The notes under the pieces: model-generated | What the model was told of the DNA's origin: nothing | Databases searched by the model: none | Seen by the model: only the letters and a program-made list of their open reading frames with translations | Program-made: the position numbers and the translations under genes | NCBI GenBank assembly: GCA_900466475.1 | Contig: UBMI01000020.1 | Span: 1-64,000 of the forward strand | Origin: Hyphomicrobiales bacterium | Lineage (GTDB): Bacteria > Pseudomonadota > Alphaproteobacteria > Rhizobiales > Rhizobiaceae | Direction: 5' to 3' | Length of the DNA: 64,000 nucleotides | Shown: in pieces, positions 8,186 to 16,249 of the stretch | How positions within the stretch are numbered: the stretch's first letter is position 1 | How the letters are laid out: each line of letters opens with the position of its first letter

Positions 8186-9274
8186 CTATTGGGCTGCGGG
8201 TGCCAGTTCGGCGTGGAATTCCTCGCGATAGGGCCGCGCCGTTGCCGGCAGTTCCCGCTTCAGAAAATAGTCTTCATTGCGAAGCTGGCGCAGGAAGGCC
8301 GGGATCATTTCCCGGTAGCCGGACCAGATCGATGGATTGGGCGCCGGCAGGTCGTGCTTGATCATCGCATGCAGCTTCGGCAGCGCGTGGTAGGGCACCA
8401 TCGGGAACATGTGGTGTTCCACGTGATAGTTCATGTTCCAGTAGATGAAGCGGCTGATCGGGTTCATATAGACCGTGCGGCTGTTCAGCCGGTGGTCGAT
8501 GACATTATCGGCAAGCCCGCCATGCTGCAGCAGGCCGGTCAGCACATGATGCCAGGCGCCATAGAGGCGCGGCAGGCCGACCAGCATCAGCGGCAGGATC
8601 GAACCCATATAGATGGCGAGCGCGATGGTGACGACGTAGATCGCAAGCCAGATACGGGCAATGCGGATCGCCTTCGGCTGCTCCATCTCGGGAATGAAGG
8701 TCTTTTCCGCCGCGCTGATGATGCCGGCCGAATTTCTGATCATGTCGATCACGGCATGCCAGGCATCGAGGACGCCGAAGAAATTGAGAACCAGACGGAA
8801 GAGATCCGGCGGGCGCATGACGGCAATCTCGGGGTCGCGGCCGACAATGACGGTGTCGGTGTGGTGGCGGGCATGGCTCCAGCGCCAGGTCACCGAATTG
8901 CGCATGATCATGAAGCAGGCGATCTGGTAGACGGCATCGTTCATCCAGCGCGTCTTGAAGGCGGTGCCGTGGCCGCATTCGTGCCAGCGGCTGTCGGAGG
9001 CCGAGCCGTAGAGCACGCCATAGGCGAGGAAGAAGGGCACGGCGATCCACGAGCCCCAGAAATAAATGCCAAGAGTGGCAAAGATCGCCATGCTGCAGAG
9101 CCAGAGCGCCGTGTCGCGGATCGCCTGATTGTCGGAACGCTGCATCAGCGCCTTCATCTCCTTGCGGGCAACATCGGTATGATACCATTCCGCAGCCGCA
9201 AGACCGGTTTCGACCGCCGTCCTGCCGCTCGCCCCCAAGAGGCTGTAATCCCGCTTTGTTGCTTCGCCAGCCAT
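8186..9274 (-). CDS. Membrane fatty-acid-desaturase-type diiron oxygenase, MocD-like
   Basis: Integral-membrane diiron enzyme of the fatty acid desaturase/hydroxylase superfamily (362 aa). The three histidine boxes are present: HECGHGTAF, HARHHTDT and HVEHHMFPMVPY, along with hydrophobic segments around residues 60-100 and 200-240. Together with the downstream Rieske ferredoxin and FAD reductase it forms a complete three-component oxygenase. In rhizopine catabolism MocD plays this part. First gene of the minus-strand operon, with GAGGAGG six bases before ATG. It is divergent from the LacI-type regulator, which likely controls it through operators in the 133-bp gap. A true lipid desaturase is less likely given the electron-transfer partners. 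Confidence 0.82.
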   Translation of the reverse strand: MAGEATKRDYSLLGASGRTAVETGLAAAEWYHTDVARKEMKALMQRSDNQAIRDTALWLCSMAIFATLGIYFWGSWIAVPFFLAYGVLYGSASDSRWHECGHGTAFKTRWMNDAVYQIACFMIMRNSVTWRWSHARHHTDTVIVGRDPEIAVMRPPDLFRLVLNFFGVLDAWHAVIDMIRNSAGIISAAEKTFIPEMEQPKAIRIARIWLAIYVVTIALAIYMGSILPLMLVGLPRLYGAWHHVLTGLLQHGGLADNVIDHRLNSRTVYMNPISRFIYWNMNYHVEHHMFPMVPYHALPKLHAMIKHDLPAPNPSIWSGYREMIPAFLRQLRNEDYFLKRELPATARPYREEFHAELAPAAQ

Positions 9275-9382
9275 GCTTTCCTCCTCACCAGCTCTTGGTC
9301 CGGAGAATAGGTTGACTTCGCAGAGCCCTCAATGCAGGCTTGATATATTCTCTCAAAAGCCATCAGAAGCGGCTTTCATTCA

Positions 9383-9398
9383 TGATTGAAAACTATCA
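9383..9398. promoter_or_regulatory. LacI-type operator candidate between mocD-like gene and its regulator
   Basis: Sixteen-base imperfect palindrome TGATTGAAAACTATCA, 9 bp before the regulator start. Its arms resemble two further palindromes just after the regulator gene (10437-10454 and 10468-10483), all built on TGAT...ATCA with CTATCA as the conserved half. LacI regulators usually bind even palindromes near their own gene, so this is a plausible operator shared by the divergent genes. Confidence 0.5.
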
Positions 9399-9407
9399 GG
9401 ACCAACC

Positions 9408-10436
9408 ATGCGTCGCCCGACCATATCAGATCTCGCCCAAGCCTCCGGCGTCAGCGTTGCGACCGTCGATCGCGTTCTGAACGGGCGCCATCGGGTGCGG
9501 GAGGAAACAGCGCGGCGGGTCTATGATGCGGCCCAGTCGATCGGCTATCACGCCGTCGGCCTGATCCGGCAGCGCGTCTTCGAGGATCTGCCGCAATATC
9601 GGCTGGCCTTCTTGCTGCAAAAGCCGACCCAGCCCTTCTACCAGGCCTTCGCCCGCGAAATCGAAACGGCGGCGCGCAACGTGACCAGCGCGCGCATCCA
9701 GACGCAGGTGGAACATCCGTCCGCCGCAACACCTGCCGCCATCATCGAAAAGATCAAGCTGCTCGGCGCGAGGAACCAGGCGGTCGCGCTTGTCGGCCCG
9801 GATTATCCGGCTGTCACGGCTGCTGTCGAGGAACTGAAGGGACGCGGTATTCCGGTCTTCTCGCTGCTTTCGGATCTCGCGACCGGCGTCAGGGACGCCT
9901 ATGTCGGTGTCAACAACCGCAAGGTTGGACGCACCGCAGCCTGGATGATCGCCAAGGCAGCCCGCCGGCCGGGCAAGGTGGCCTGCTTTGTCGGCAGCCA
10001 TCGTTTTCATGGTCACGAGTTGCGCGAGATGGGATTCCGCTCCTATTTCCGCGAGGAAGCGCCTGACTTCGAAGTGGTCGAAACGCTGATCAATCTCGAA
10101 ACGCCTGAGATCACCCATGAGGCGACGCTGACCCTTTTGCAGAAACACCCCGATCTCGTCGGCCTCTATGTCTGCGGTGGTGGCATGGAGGGGGCGATTT
10201 CGGCATTTCGCGAAGAGGGGATCGGCGGCCGCACCGTGCTTATCGTCAACGAGCTGACGGCAGACAGCAAGGCCGGTCTCGCCGACGGCATCGTCACCAT
10301 GGCGATCGGCACGCCGCTGCCAGCACTCTGCAAGGAAGTGGTGTCACTGATGACGGGTGCGCTCGAACAGGGCGAGATTGCCGTTCCCGGCCAATCATTT
10401 CTGCCCTTCGAGATCTTCCTGCCGGAGAATATCTAG
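9408..10436 (+). CDS. LacI-family transcriptional regulator
   Basis: DNA-binding regulator with a periplasmic-binding-protein-like sensor domain. The first 50 residues are a classic LacI helix-turn-helix and hinge (PTISDLAQASGVSVATVDRVLNGRHRVREETARRVYDAA); the remainder (about 60-342) resembles sugar-binding sensors that follow ribose/inositol-type proteins (FSLLSDLATGVRDAYVGVNNRKVGRTAAWMI). It lies divergent to the Moc-like oxygenase operon and upstream of an IolI-like TIM-barrel gene on its own strand, with operator-like palindromes on both sides. A role in sensing an inositol-like compound fits this context but is inferred. Confidence 0.88.
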   Translation: MRRPTISDLAQASGVSVATVDRVLNGRHRVREETARRVYDAAQSIGYHAVGLIRQRVFEDLPQYRLAFLLQKPTQPFYQAFAREIETAARNVTSARIQTQVEHPSAATPAAIIEKIKLLGARNQAVALVGPDYPAVTAAVEELKGRGIPVFSLLSDLATGVRDAYVGVNNRKVGRTAAWMIAKAARRPGKVACFVGSHRFHGHELREMGFRSYFREEAPDFEVVETLINLETPEITHEATLTLLQKHPDLVGLYVCGGGMEGAISAFREEGIGGRTVLIVNELTADSKAGLADGIVTMAIGTPLPALCKEVVSLMTGALEQGEIAVPGQSFLPFEIFLPENI

Positions 10437-10454
10437 ATGATGGAATTCTATCAT
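10437..10454. promoter_or_regulatory. LacI-type operator candidate 1 upstream of TIM-barrel gene
   Basis: Eighteen-base near-perfect palindrome ATGATGGAATTCTATCAT, immediately after the regulator stop codon and about 135 bp before the IolI-like gene. One mismatched pair. Shares the TGAT...ATCA arms with 9383-9398. Confidence 0.5.
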
Positions 10455-10467
10455 TGTCCCGGAAAAT

Positions 10468-10483
10468 CTATCAGCGATGATAG
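10468..10483. promoter_or_regulatory. LacI-type operator candidate 2 upstream of TIM-barrel gene
   Basis: Perfect inverted repeat CTATCA-GCGA-TGATAG, 13 bp after the first palindrome. The CTATCA half-site recurs in all three sites around this regulator gene. Two operators in front of the downstream gene suggest that it is a second target (inference). Confidence 0.5.
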
Positions 10484-10588
10484 AGTCTGTGCCCGCCCGG
10501 CCTATGGCTTGAGCGTGAAATTCCAGTAGAGATTCGATCAGACAGTCATAATGCTTCTCATGCATGAGGAGCGAGGAGGAGATTTCGC

Positions 10589-11401
10589 ATGGCATCCATC
10601 CGTTTCGCGCTGAACCATATGGTGGCACCTTCGCTTTCGATCGAGGATTTCTTTGCACTTGCCGCCTCGCTCGACATCGATGCGGTGGAGATCCGCAATG
10701 ATCTCTCCGGCAATGCCATTCTCGACGGGACAAAGCCCGATGTCATCAAGCAGGCGGCCGCCCGCCATGGCGTCGCAATCATCTCGATCAACGCATTGCA
10801 GCGCTTCAACGAATGGAACGCGACACGCGAGCGGGAAGCCCGCGAGCTGATCGATTATGCAAGGGCGGTCGGCTCGCGGGCGCTGGTTCTGGTTCCGAAG
10901 AATGACGGCACGGGAACAGCCAATGGCGAGCGACAGGCCAATCTGCGTGAGGCTCTGACGGCACTCCGACCGATGCTCGATGCGGCCGGTATCGTCGGTC
11001 TCGTCGAGCCGCTCGGTTTTCAAATCTGCTCGCTGCGCTCAAAGGCGGAAGCAGCCGATGCGATCGAGACGCTGAATGCGCAACCAACCTTCCGGCTGGT
11101 GCACGACACCTTCCATCATCACCTTGCGGGCGAAACGCCCTTCTTCCCCCATTTGACCGGGCTGGTGCATATTTCCGGCGTCAACGATCCCGCGGTTTCC
11201 GTTTCCGATATGCGCGATCCTCACCGTGTTCTGGTCGATGCCGACGACCGACTCGGCAATGCCGCCCAGATTCGCGCATTGCTGCAGGCAAGCTACAAAG
11301 GCCCCTTCTCCTTCGAGCCCTTCGCATCCGAAGTGCATGCACTGAAGGATCCCGGCGCAGCCGTGAAGGCGAGCATGGATTATCTCGTCGCGAAGGTCTG
11401 A
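10589..11401 (+). CDS. TIM-barrel isomerase/epimerase, IolI-like
   Basis: Xylose-isomerase-type TIM-barrel protein (270 aa), the family of IolI (2-keto-myo-inositol isomerase) and related sugar epimerases. Likely metal ligands are seen in GLVEPLGF (Glu), LVHDTFHHH (Asp and His) and FSFEPF (Glu) in the expected order. GGAGG lies eight bases before ATG. The gene follows the LacI-type regulator with two palindromes between them, and ends 5 bp from the convergent cobM. With Moc-like genes next door, conversion of an inosose (keto-inositol) is a reasonable guess; other keto-sugars are possible. Confidence 0.75.
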   Translation: MASIRFALNHMVAPSLSIEDFFALAASLDIDAVEIRNDLSGNAILDGTKPDVIKQAAARHGVAIISINALQRFNEWNATREREARELIDYARAVGSRALVLVPKNDGTGTANGERQANLREALTALRPMLDAAGIVGLVEPLGFQICSLRSKAEAADAIETLNAQPTFRLVHDTFHHHLAGETPFFPHLTGLVHISGVNDPAVSVSDMRDPHRVLVDADDRLGNAAQIRALLQASYKGPFSFEPFASEVHALKDPGAAVKASMDYLVAKV

Positions 11402-11406
11402 AAAGC

Positions 11407-12165
11407 CTATTCGCGACCGCGGAAACGACGTTGATAGGCCGGGTCGTAGAGCGAGCTTTCGCGGAAATCTTCCGATCCGAGCGAGCGACCGACGAAGATG
11501 ATGGCCGTGCGCTCGATCGGATCGGCCGCCACCTTTGCTTCGATATCGGCGAGCGTGCCGCGCAGGATACGCTCGTCCGGCCAGGTGGCTTTCACCACGA
11601 TGGCGACAGGGCAATCGGCGCCATAGAGCGGCGTCAGCTCCGTCACGACCTCGGCCAGCGCATGGATGGCGAGATGGATTGCCAGTGTCGCTCCCGTCGC
11701 GCCGAATTTTTCCAGCGTTTCTTCATTCGGCATCGGCGAGGCGCGGCCCGATACGCGCGTCAGCACAAGGCTTTGCGCCACGGCCGGGATCGTCAGTTCA
11801 CGTCCGAGCGCTGAGGCCGCCGCCGCAAAGGCCGGAACGCCCGGCGTCATCGTGTAGTCGATGCCGTGCTTCTCCAGCCGGCGGATCTGCTCGGCGACTG
11901 CGCTCCAGACGGAAAGATCGCCGGAATGCAGTCGGGCGACATCCTGGCCGGCATTGGCGGCGCGTAGATATTCGGCCTCGATCTCGTCAAGCGACATCGG
12001 CGCGGTATCGATGATGCGCGCGCCGGGCGGACAATATTGCAGAAGCTCGGGCGAGACGATGGAGCCGGCATAGAGACAGACAGGGCATTTGCCGATCAGG
12101 TCGCGTCCGCGCACCGTAATGAGATCCGCTGCACCCGGTCCGGCGCCGATGAAATGAACTGTCAT
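11407..12165 (-). CDS. cobM: Precorrin-4 C11-methyltransferase
   Basis: SAM-dependent methylation of C-11 in the aerobic cobalamin pathway. Family marks: IGAGPGAADLITVRG at the N-terminus, YAGSIVSPELLQYCPPGARIIDTAPMSLDEI (a CobM/CbiF hallmark), ARLHSGDLSVWSA, and TPGVPAFAAAASALG. Full family length (252 aa). It follows cobL with a 4-bp gap on the same strand and meets the TIM-barrel gene tail to tail. CobM belongs to the oxygen-requiring branch, consistent with CobG nearby. Confidence 0.95.
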   Translation of the reverse strand: MTVHFIGAGPGAADLITVRGRDLIGKCPVCLYAGSIVSPELLQYCPPGARIIDTAPMSLDEIEAEYLRAANAGQDVARLHSGDLSVWSAVAEQIRRLEKHGIDYTMTPGVPAFAAAASALGRELTIPAVAQSLVLTRVSGRASPMPNEETLEKFGATGATLAIHLAIHALAEVVTELTPLYGADCPVAIVVKATWPDERILRGTLADIEAKVAADPIERTAIIFVGRSLGSEDFRESSLYDPAYQRRFRGRE

Positions 12166-12169
12166 TCTT

Positions 12170-13399
12170 CTATTCCTTGATCCAGCACCACTGCGTGACG
12201 GGCATGGCCGGTCGCCAGCCGCTCATGCCGCCGACGGGAGCGGCGCGGGCAATTTCGATTTTCGTCAACGTGCCACCGCGCGCGCCGTATTCTTTGAGCA
12301 GCAATGCTTCCATTTCCAGCGTGACAGCATTGGCAACGAGCCGCCCTCCCCGCTTCAGTGCCGTGATCGCCGCATCCATGACGCCGGCCTCGCTGCCACC
12401 GCCGCCGATGAAGACCGCATCCGGCACGGGCAAACCAGCGAGTGCTGCGGGTGCCGTGCCTTCGACAAGGGCAAGCTGCGGCACGCCGAAGGCAGTGGCA
12501 TTGCGGGCGATGCGGGCGGCGCGTTCCGGCGCCTGTTCGATCGCGATTGCTTGCAGCGACGGATCAGCCAGCATCCATTCGATACCGACAGATCCTGAGC
12601 CGGCACCGATATCCCAGAGGAGTTCACCGTGCCGTGGCGATAGCGCCGATAGCGTGACGGCGCGGATCTCCCGCTTGGTAATCTGTCCGTCATGCTCAAA
12701 GAGTTCGTCGTCGATACCGGGGGCATAGGGCAGGATACGCGCGCCCGGACCTGCCACAACCTCGAGGGCGCAGACGTTCAGCGTGTCGATCGCGTCGAGA
12801 TCGAAGCCCGAGGCTATAGCGCTGCGGATACGCTCCCGCCCGCCGCCGAGCGCTTCCAGCACCGTCAGTCGCGTCTCGGCAAAGCCATTGGCGACAAGCA
12901 GATCGGCGAGTGCCTGCGGGCCTTTCTCGTCCGAGGTCAGCGCCAGAATATGCCTGCCGGCATGCAGATGCGGGCGGATGAGATCAAGTGGGCGCCCGTG
13001 CAGCGAGACACAGGCTGTCTCCTGCAGCGGCCAGCCTAGCCGTGCTGCCGCCAGACTGAAGGCGGAAGGGGCCGGGATGGTGCGCATTTCGTCAACAGCG
13101 ATGCGACGCGACAGTGTTGCGCCGACGCCGTAGAGGAAGGGATCGCCCGAGGCGAGAACGACGACGGGCGTACCACGCCGCGCGATGATCGCCTCGACCG
13201 ATTTTTCGAAAGGGCTCTGCCAGGCGAAACGTTCGCCCGTGATCAGCGCGCCGGCAAGCTCATGATGACGTGCGCCGCCGAAGACGGCGGGTGCGGCGGC
13301 GATCAGACGCTTTGCCTCCTCGCCAAGCCCGTCTGGACCATCTTCGCCGATGCCGATAAGAGTGAGCCAGCGCGGGACGGAGGGGGAGCTGTCAGACAT
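12170..13399 (-). CDS. cobL: Precorrin-6Y C5,15-methyltransferase (decarboxylating)
   Basis: Fused bifunctional enzyme: an N-terminal CbiE-type methyltransferase (WLTLIGIGEDGPDGLGEEAKRLI onwards, about residues 10-200) and a C-terminal CbiT-type domain with a SAM motif (LLWDIGAGSGSVGIEW). It methylates C-5 and C-15 and removes the C-12 acetate carboxyl. The frame runs up to 13510, but family alignment places the start at the ATG at 13399 (409 aa). That ATG overlaps the divergent cobK start on the opposite strand (shared CATG at 13397-13400), so no separate intergenic promoter exists; its ribosome site is weak. Confidence 0.93.
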   Translation of the reverse strand: MSDSSPSVPRWLTLIGIGEDGPDGLGEEAKRLIAAAPAVFGGARHHELAGALITGERFAWQSPFEKSVEAIIARRGTPVVVLASGDPFLYGVGATLSRRIAVDEMRTIPAPSAFSLAAARLGWPLQETACVSLHGRPLDLIRPHLHAGRHILALTSDEKGPQALADLLVANGFAETRLTVLEALGGGRERIRSAIASGFDLDAIDTLNVCALEVVAGPGARILPYAPGIDDELFEHDGQITKREIRAVTLSALSPRHGELLWDIGAGSGSVGIEWMLADPSLQAIAIEQAPERAARIARNATAFGVPQLALVEGTAPAALAGLPVPDAVFIGGGGSEAGVMDAAITALKRGGRLVANAVTLEMEALLLKEYGARGGTLTKIEIARAAPVGGMSGWRPAMPVTQWCWIKE

Positions 13400-14168
13400 G
13401 GAGAAGACCCGTATGCTGATCCTCGGCGGCACAAGCGAGGCGCGCAGGCTGGCCGCCGCGCTTGCCCCGCGGGAAGACCTCGACATTCTCCTGTCGCTGG
13501 CCGGCCGCACGGAGGCTCCTGCCCAGCAGCCGGTTCCCGTTCGCGTTGGCGGTTTCGGCGGGGCAGAGGGTCTTGCGACCTTCCTGACGGAAGGAGGCTA
13601 TGATCTCCTGATCGATGCCACCCATCCCTTCGCCGAACGCATTTCGGCAAATGCCACGGCGGCCGCCGAACGTACCGGCATCCCTGCGCTCGCGCTCGTC
13701 CGTCCTGAATGGATCCCGGAACCTGGCGATCATTGGCATATCGTGGCCGACATTCCGGCGGCGATTGCCGCACTTGGGCCGGCCCCGCGCCGCGTCTTCC
13801 TGGCGACCGGCCGGCAGGGCGCTCATCACGCCGAAATCGCCCCACAGCATTTCTATCTGGTCCGTAGCGTCGATCCCGTCGATCCGCCGCTTGCCCTTGC
13901 CGATGCCGAATATCTCCTCGACCGTGGCCCGTTCACGCTCCAAGGCGAAATCGACCTGATGCGGCAGTATCGTATCGATGCCGTCGTTACAAAGAACAGC
14001 GGCGGCACGGCGGCCTATGCGAAGATCGAGGCGGCACGCCTGCTTGGGCTCAAGGTCGTCGTGATCGCGCGCGCGCCTGCTGCCATCATGACGTCGGTCG
14101 AAACGGTGGAAGCGGCGCTCGAAGCGATCGATCATCTCGTCTCCCCGGCCAAGAAGCGCGGCGTGTAG
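13398..14168 (+). CDS. cobK: Precorrin-6A reductase
   Basis: NADPH-dependent reduction of precorrin-6A to 6B. Visible features: MLILGGTSEARRLAAAL at the N-terminus, DATHPFAERISANA, FLATGRQGAHH and the late VVTKNSGGTAAYAKIEAA, all CobK/CbiJ signatures. Length 256 aa. The only plus-strand gene in the cob block: its start overlaps the cobL start (CATG), and its last 37 bp overlap the 3' end of cobJ. ATG at 13398 has GGGGGAG nine bases upstream; ATG at 13413 (MLILGG) also has GGAG. It is thus wholly enclosed by minus-strand cob genes. Confidence 0.94.
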   Translation: MEKTRMLILGGTSEARRLAAALAPREDLDILLSLAGRTEAPAQQPVPVRVGGFGGAEGLATFLTEGGYDLLIDATHPFAERISANATAAAERTGIPALALVRPEWIPEPGDHWHIVADIPAAIAALGPAPRRVFLATGRQGAHHAEIAPQHFYLVRSVDPVDPPLALADAEYLLDRGPFTLQGEIDLMRQYRIDAVVTKNSGGTAAYAKIEAARLLGLKVVVIARAPAAIMTSVETVEAALEAIDHLVSPAKKRGV

Positions 14169-14896
14169 ATCAGGTCCGGGTGGCCATCGCGGGGGATCAC
14201 CCGCGTCTCCTGCGAACCGATGATGACGCAGGTCGCCATGTCGGCAACGGAAGCATCGGCCGCGTCCAACGGCTGCACGGTGATCCGCTCGTCGGGCCGG
14301 CCGGCCGCACGGCCGAAGATGACGGGCGTCGTGGCTGGCAGATGCCGGCGCAAGAGCTCGAAGGCGGTGCCGAGCTGCCAGGGGCGGGCCTTGCTGATCG
14401 GATTATAGAGGGCGATGACGAAACCCGCTTGTGCCGCAAGAGCCAGGCGGTTTTCGATGACGGCCCATGGCTTCAGATTGTCCGAGAGCGACAGGGCGCA
14501 GAAATCATGGCCGAGCGGTGCGCCGACACGGGCGGCAACCGCAAGCATTGCGGTGATGCCTGGCAGGACTGTGAGATCGACTCCACGCCATTCCGTGGGC
14601 CCGTTGTCGATCGCCTCGCAGACGGCAGCGGCCATGGCAAAGACGCCGGGATCGCCGCCGGAGACGACGCAGACATCGGCGCCGTTGTTGGCAAGCGTCA
14701 GGGCGGCCCCTGCCCGGTCGAGTTCCTCCCTGTTGTCGGAAGCATGGCGGCGCTGGTCGGCGCGCAGCGCCAGACGGTCGAGATAGGGACCGTAGCCGAA
14801 GAAATCGCTGGCGGCTTCGACGGCGGCTATCGCCTCCGGCGTCATCTGCTCCGGATTGCCGGGACCGGTGCCGATTACGAACAGGCGCCCGCTCAT
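14132..14896 (-). CDS. cobJ: Precorrin-3B C17-methyltransferase
   Basis: Methylates C-17 and drives ring contraction after CobG. Marks: LFVIGTGPGNPEQMTPEA, FFGYGPYLDRL, SGGDPGVFAMAAAV, LPGITAMLAVAARVGAPLGHDFCALSLSDNLKPW and ALYNPISKARPWQL, all typical of CobJ/CbiH. Length 254 aa. It starts in an ATGA overlap with cobI (14893-14896) and its stop lies inside the convergent cobK reading frame. Confidence 0.95.
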   Translation of the reverse strand: MSGRLFVIGTGPGNPEQMTPEAIAAVEAASDFFGYGPYLDRLALRADQRRHASDNREELDRAGAALTLANNGADVCVVSGGDPGVFAMAAAVCEAIDNGPTEWRGVDLTVLPGITAMLAVAARVGAPLGHDFCALSLSDNLKPWAVIENRLALAAQAGFVIALYNPISKARPWQLGTAFELLRRHLPATTPVIFGRAAGRPDERITVQPLDAADASVADMATCVIIGSQETRVIPRDGHPDLIYTPRFLAGETR

Positions 14897-15618
14897 CGGC
14901 TGGCCTCCCAGCCGGGCACCAGCACCAGCGAGAAATAAGGCGCATCGCCCTCGCCTCGTTCGGCAAGCTTCACCATGGCGGCATTGGCCATGGTGCCGCG
15001 CTCGACATAGAGCGCGTCCTTGAGACGGCCGGCTGCTTTCAGCGCGCGCCGGATCTTCGGCAGGTTACGGCCGACCTTCATGATGACGGCAGCCTCGGTA
15101 TCGGCAAGACGGCGCGTCAGCTCCTGCTCGCCCATCGTGCCCGGCAGCACGGAGAGCACGTCGTCGCCTTGGACGATCGGCATGCCTGCCAGCGACCAGC
15201 AGCCGGACATGGCGCTGATGCCGGGAATGACTTCGGTCGGATACCGCTGCGACAGGCGCACATGCAGATGCATATAGGAGCCGTAGAAGAGCGGGTCGCC
15301 TTCGCTCAGCACCGCGACCGTGCGACCCGCTTCGAGATGACGGGCAACGGCATCGGCCGAGGTATTGTAGAATTCGGTGATGCGGCTCTTGTAGAGCGGG
15401 TCACCTTTGTCGAGTTCGGTCGTGACAGGATAGTAGAGCGGCAACAGTTCGATGCCCGGCTTGAAGAGATGCTCGACAATCGCCTTGCCGTTACCGCCTC
15501 TGCCCTGCTTGGCGAAATAGGCAATGACGTCCGCCCTCTCAACGGCGCGCACCGCCTTGACGGTCAGAAGCTCGGGATCGCCGGGTCCGGTGCCGACGCC
15601 GATCAGACGGCCGCTCAT
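14893..15618 (-). CDS. cobI: Precorrin-2 C20-methyltransferase
   Basis: First committed corrin methylation, at C-20 of precorrin-2. Marks: LIGVGTGPGDPELLTVKAVRAV, LLPLYYPVTTELDKGDPLYK (CobI/CbiL-specific), VLSEGDPLFYGSYMHLHVRL, VIPGISAMSGCWSLAGMPI. Length 241 aa. Overlaps cobH by ATGA at 15615-15618 and cobJ likewise, so cobH-I-J are translationally coupled. Confidence 0.95.
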   Translation of the reverse strand: MSGRLIGVGTGPGDPELLTVKAVRAVERADVIAYFAKQGRGGNGKAIVEHLFKPGIELLPLYYPVTTELDKGDPLYKSRITEFYNTSADAVARHLEAGRTVAVLSEGDPLFYGSYMHLHVRLSQRYPTEVIPGISAMSGCWSLAGMPIVQGDDVLSVLPGTMGEQELTRRLADTEAAVIMKVGRNLPKIRRALKAAGRLKDALYVERGTMANAAMVKLAERGEGDAPYFSLVLVPGWEASR

Positions 15619-16247
15619 AGGCCTGCCCTCGACAGTGCATTGATGGCGGCGGCCGTCATGGCGCTGCCGCCGAGGCGGCCACGCACGATCGCATAGGGAA
15701 CGCCATAGGAATTTTCGGCAAGCGCATCCTTGGATTCGGCCGCGCCGACAAAGCCGACCGGCATGCCGATGATGGCTGCAGGCTTCGGCGCACCATCCCC
15801 CAACAGTTCGAGAAGGTGAAAGAGTGCCGTGGGCGCGTTGCCGATCGCCACGACGCTGCCTTCGAGCCGATCAAGCCACAGATGCAGGGCGGCGGCCGAG
15901 CGGGTATTGCCGGTCTGATGGGCGAGCTCGTGGGTGCGCGGATCATGTAGAGTACAGATCACGTCGTTCTTGGCCGGAAGGCGCGCACGGGTCACGCCAT
16001 GCGCCACCATTTCTGCATCGCAGAAGATCGGTGCGCCGTCCTGTAAGGCGATGCGTGCAGCGTGAACGAAATCGGGTGAGAAGACGAAATTCTGCGCCGC
16101 CTCGACCAGGCCGCATGCATGGATCATGCGCACGGCGACGTCGGCTTCTTCAGGCGAAAAACGCGACAGATCGGCTTCGCTGCGAATGATCGCGAAGGAG
16201 CGCTCGTAGATCGCGTCTCCGCTGCGGATATAATCGTAGTCTGGCAT
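15615..16247 (-). CDS. cobH: Precorrin-8X methylmutase
   Basis: Moves the C-11 methyl to C-12, giving hydrogenobyrinate. His43 in MIHACG matches the known catalytic His of the family; DAEMVAHGVTR, AIGNAPTALFHLLE and IGMPVGFVGAAESK are also typical. The frame is open to 16304, but family alignment and the position 2 bp after the cobG stop favour ATG 16247 (210 aa). Confidence 0.95.
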   Translation of the reverse strand: MPDYDYIRSGDAIYERSFAIIRSEADLSRFSPEEADVAVRMIHACGLVEAAQNFVFSPDFVHAARIALQDGAPIFCDAEMVAHGVTRARLPAKNDVICTLHDPRTHELAHQTGNTRSAAALHLWLDRLEGSVVAIGNAPTALFHLLELLGDGAPKPAAIIGMPVGFVGAAESKDALAENSYGVPYAIVRGRLGGSAMTAAAINALSRAGL

Positions 16248-16249
16248 TG

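Noticed and set aside
7958..9310. 450-codon plus-strand frame opposite the Rieske and desaturase genes
   Set aside because: Shadow of two well-supported minus-strand genes; no ribosome site or family.
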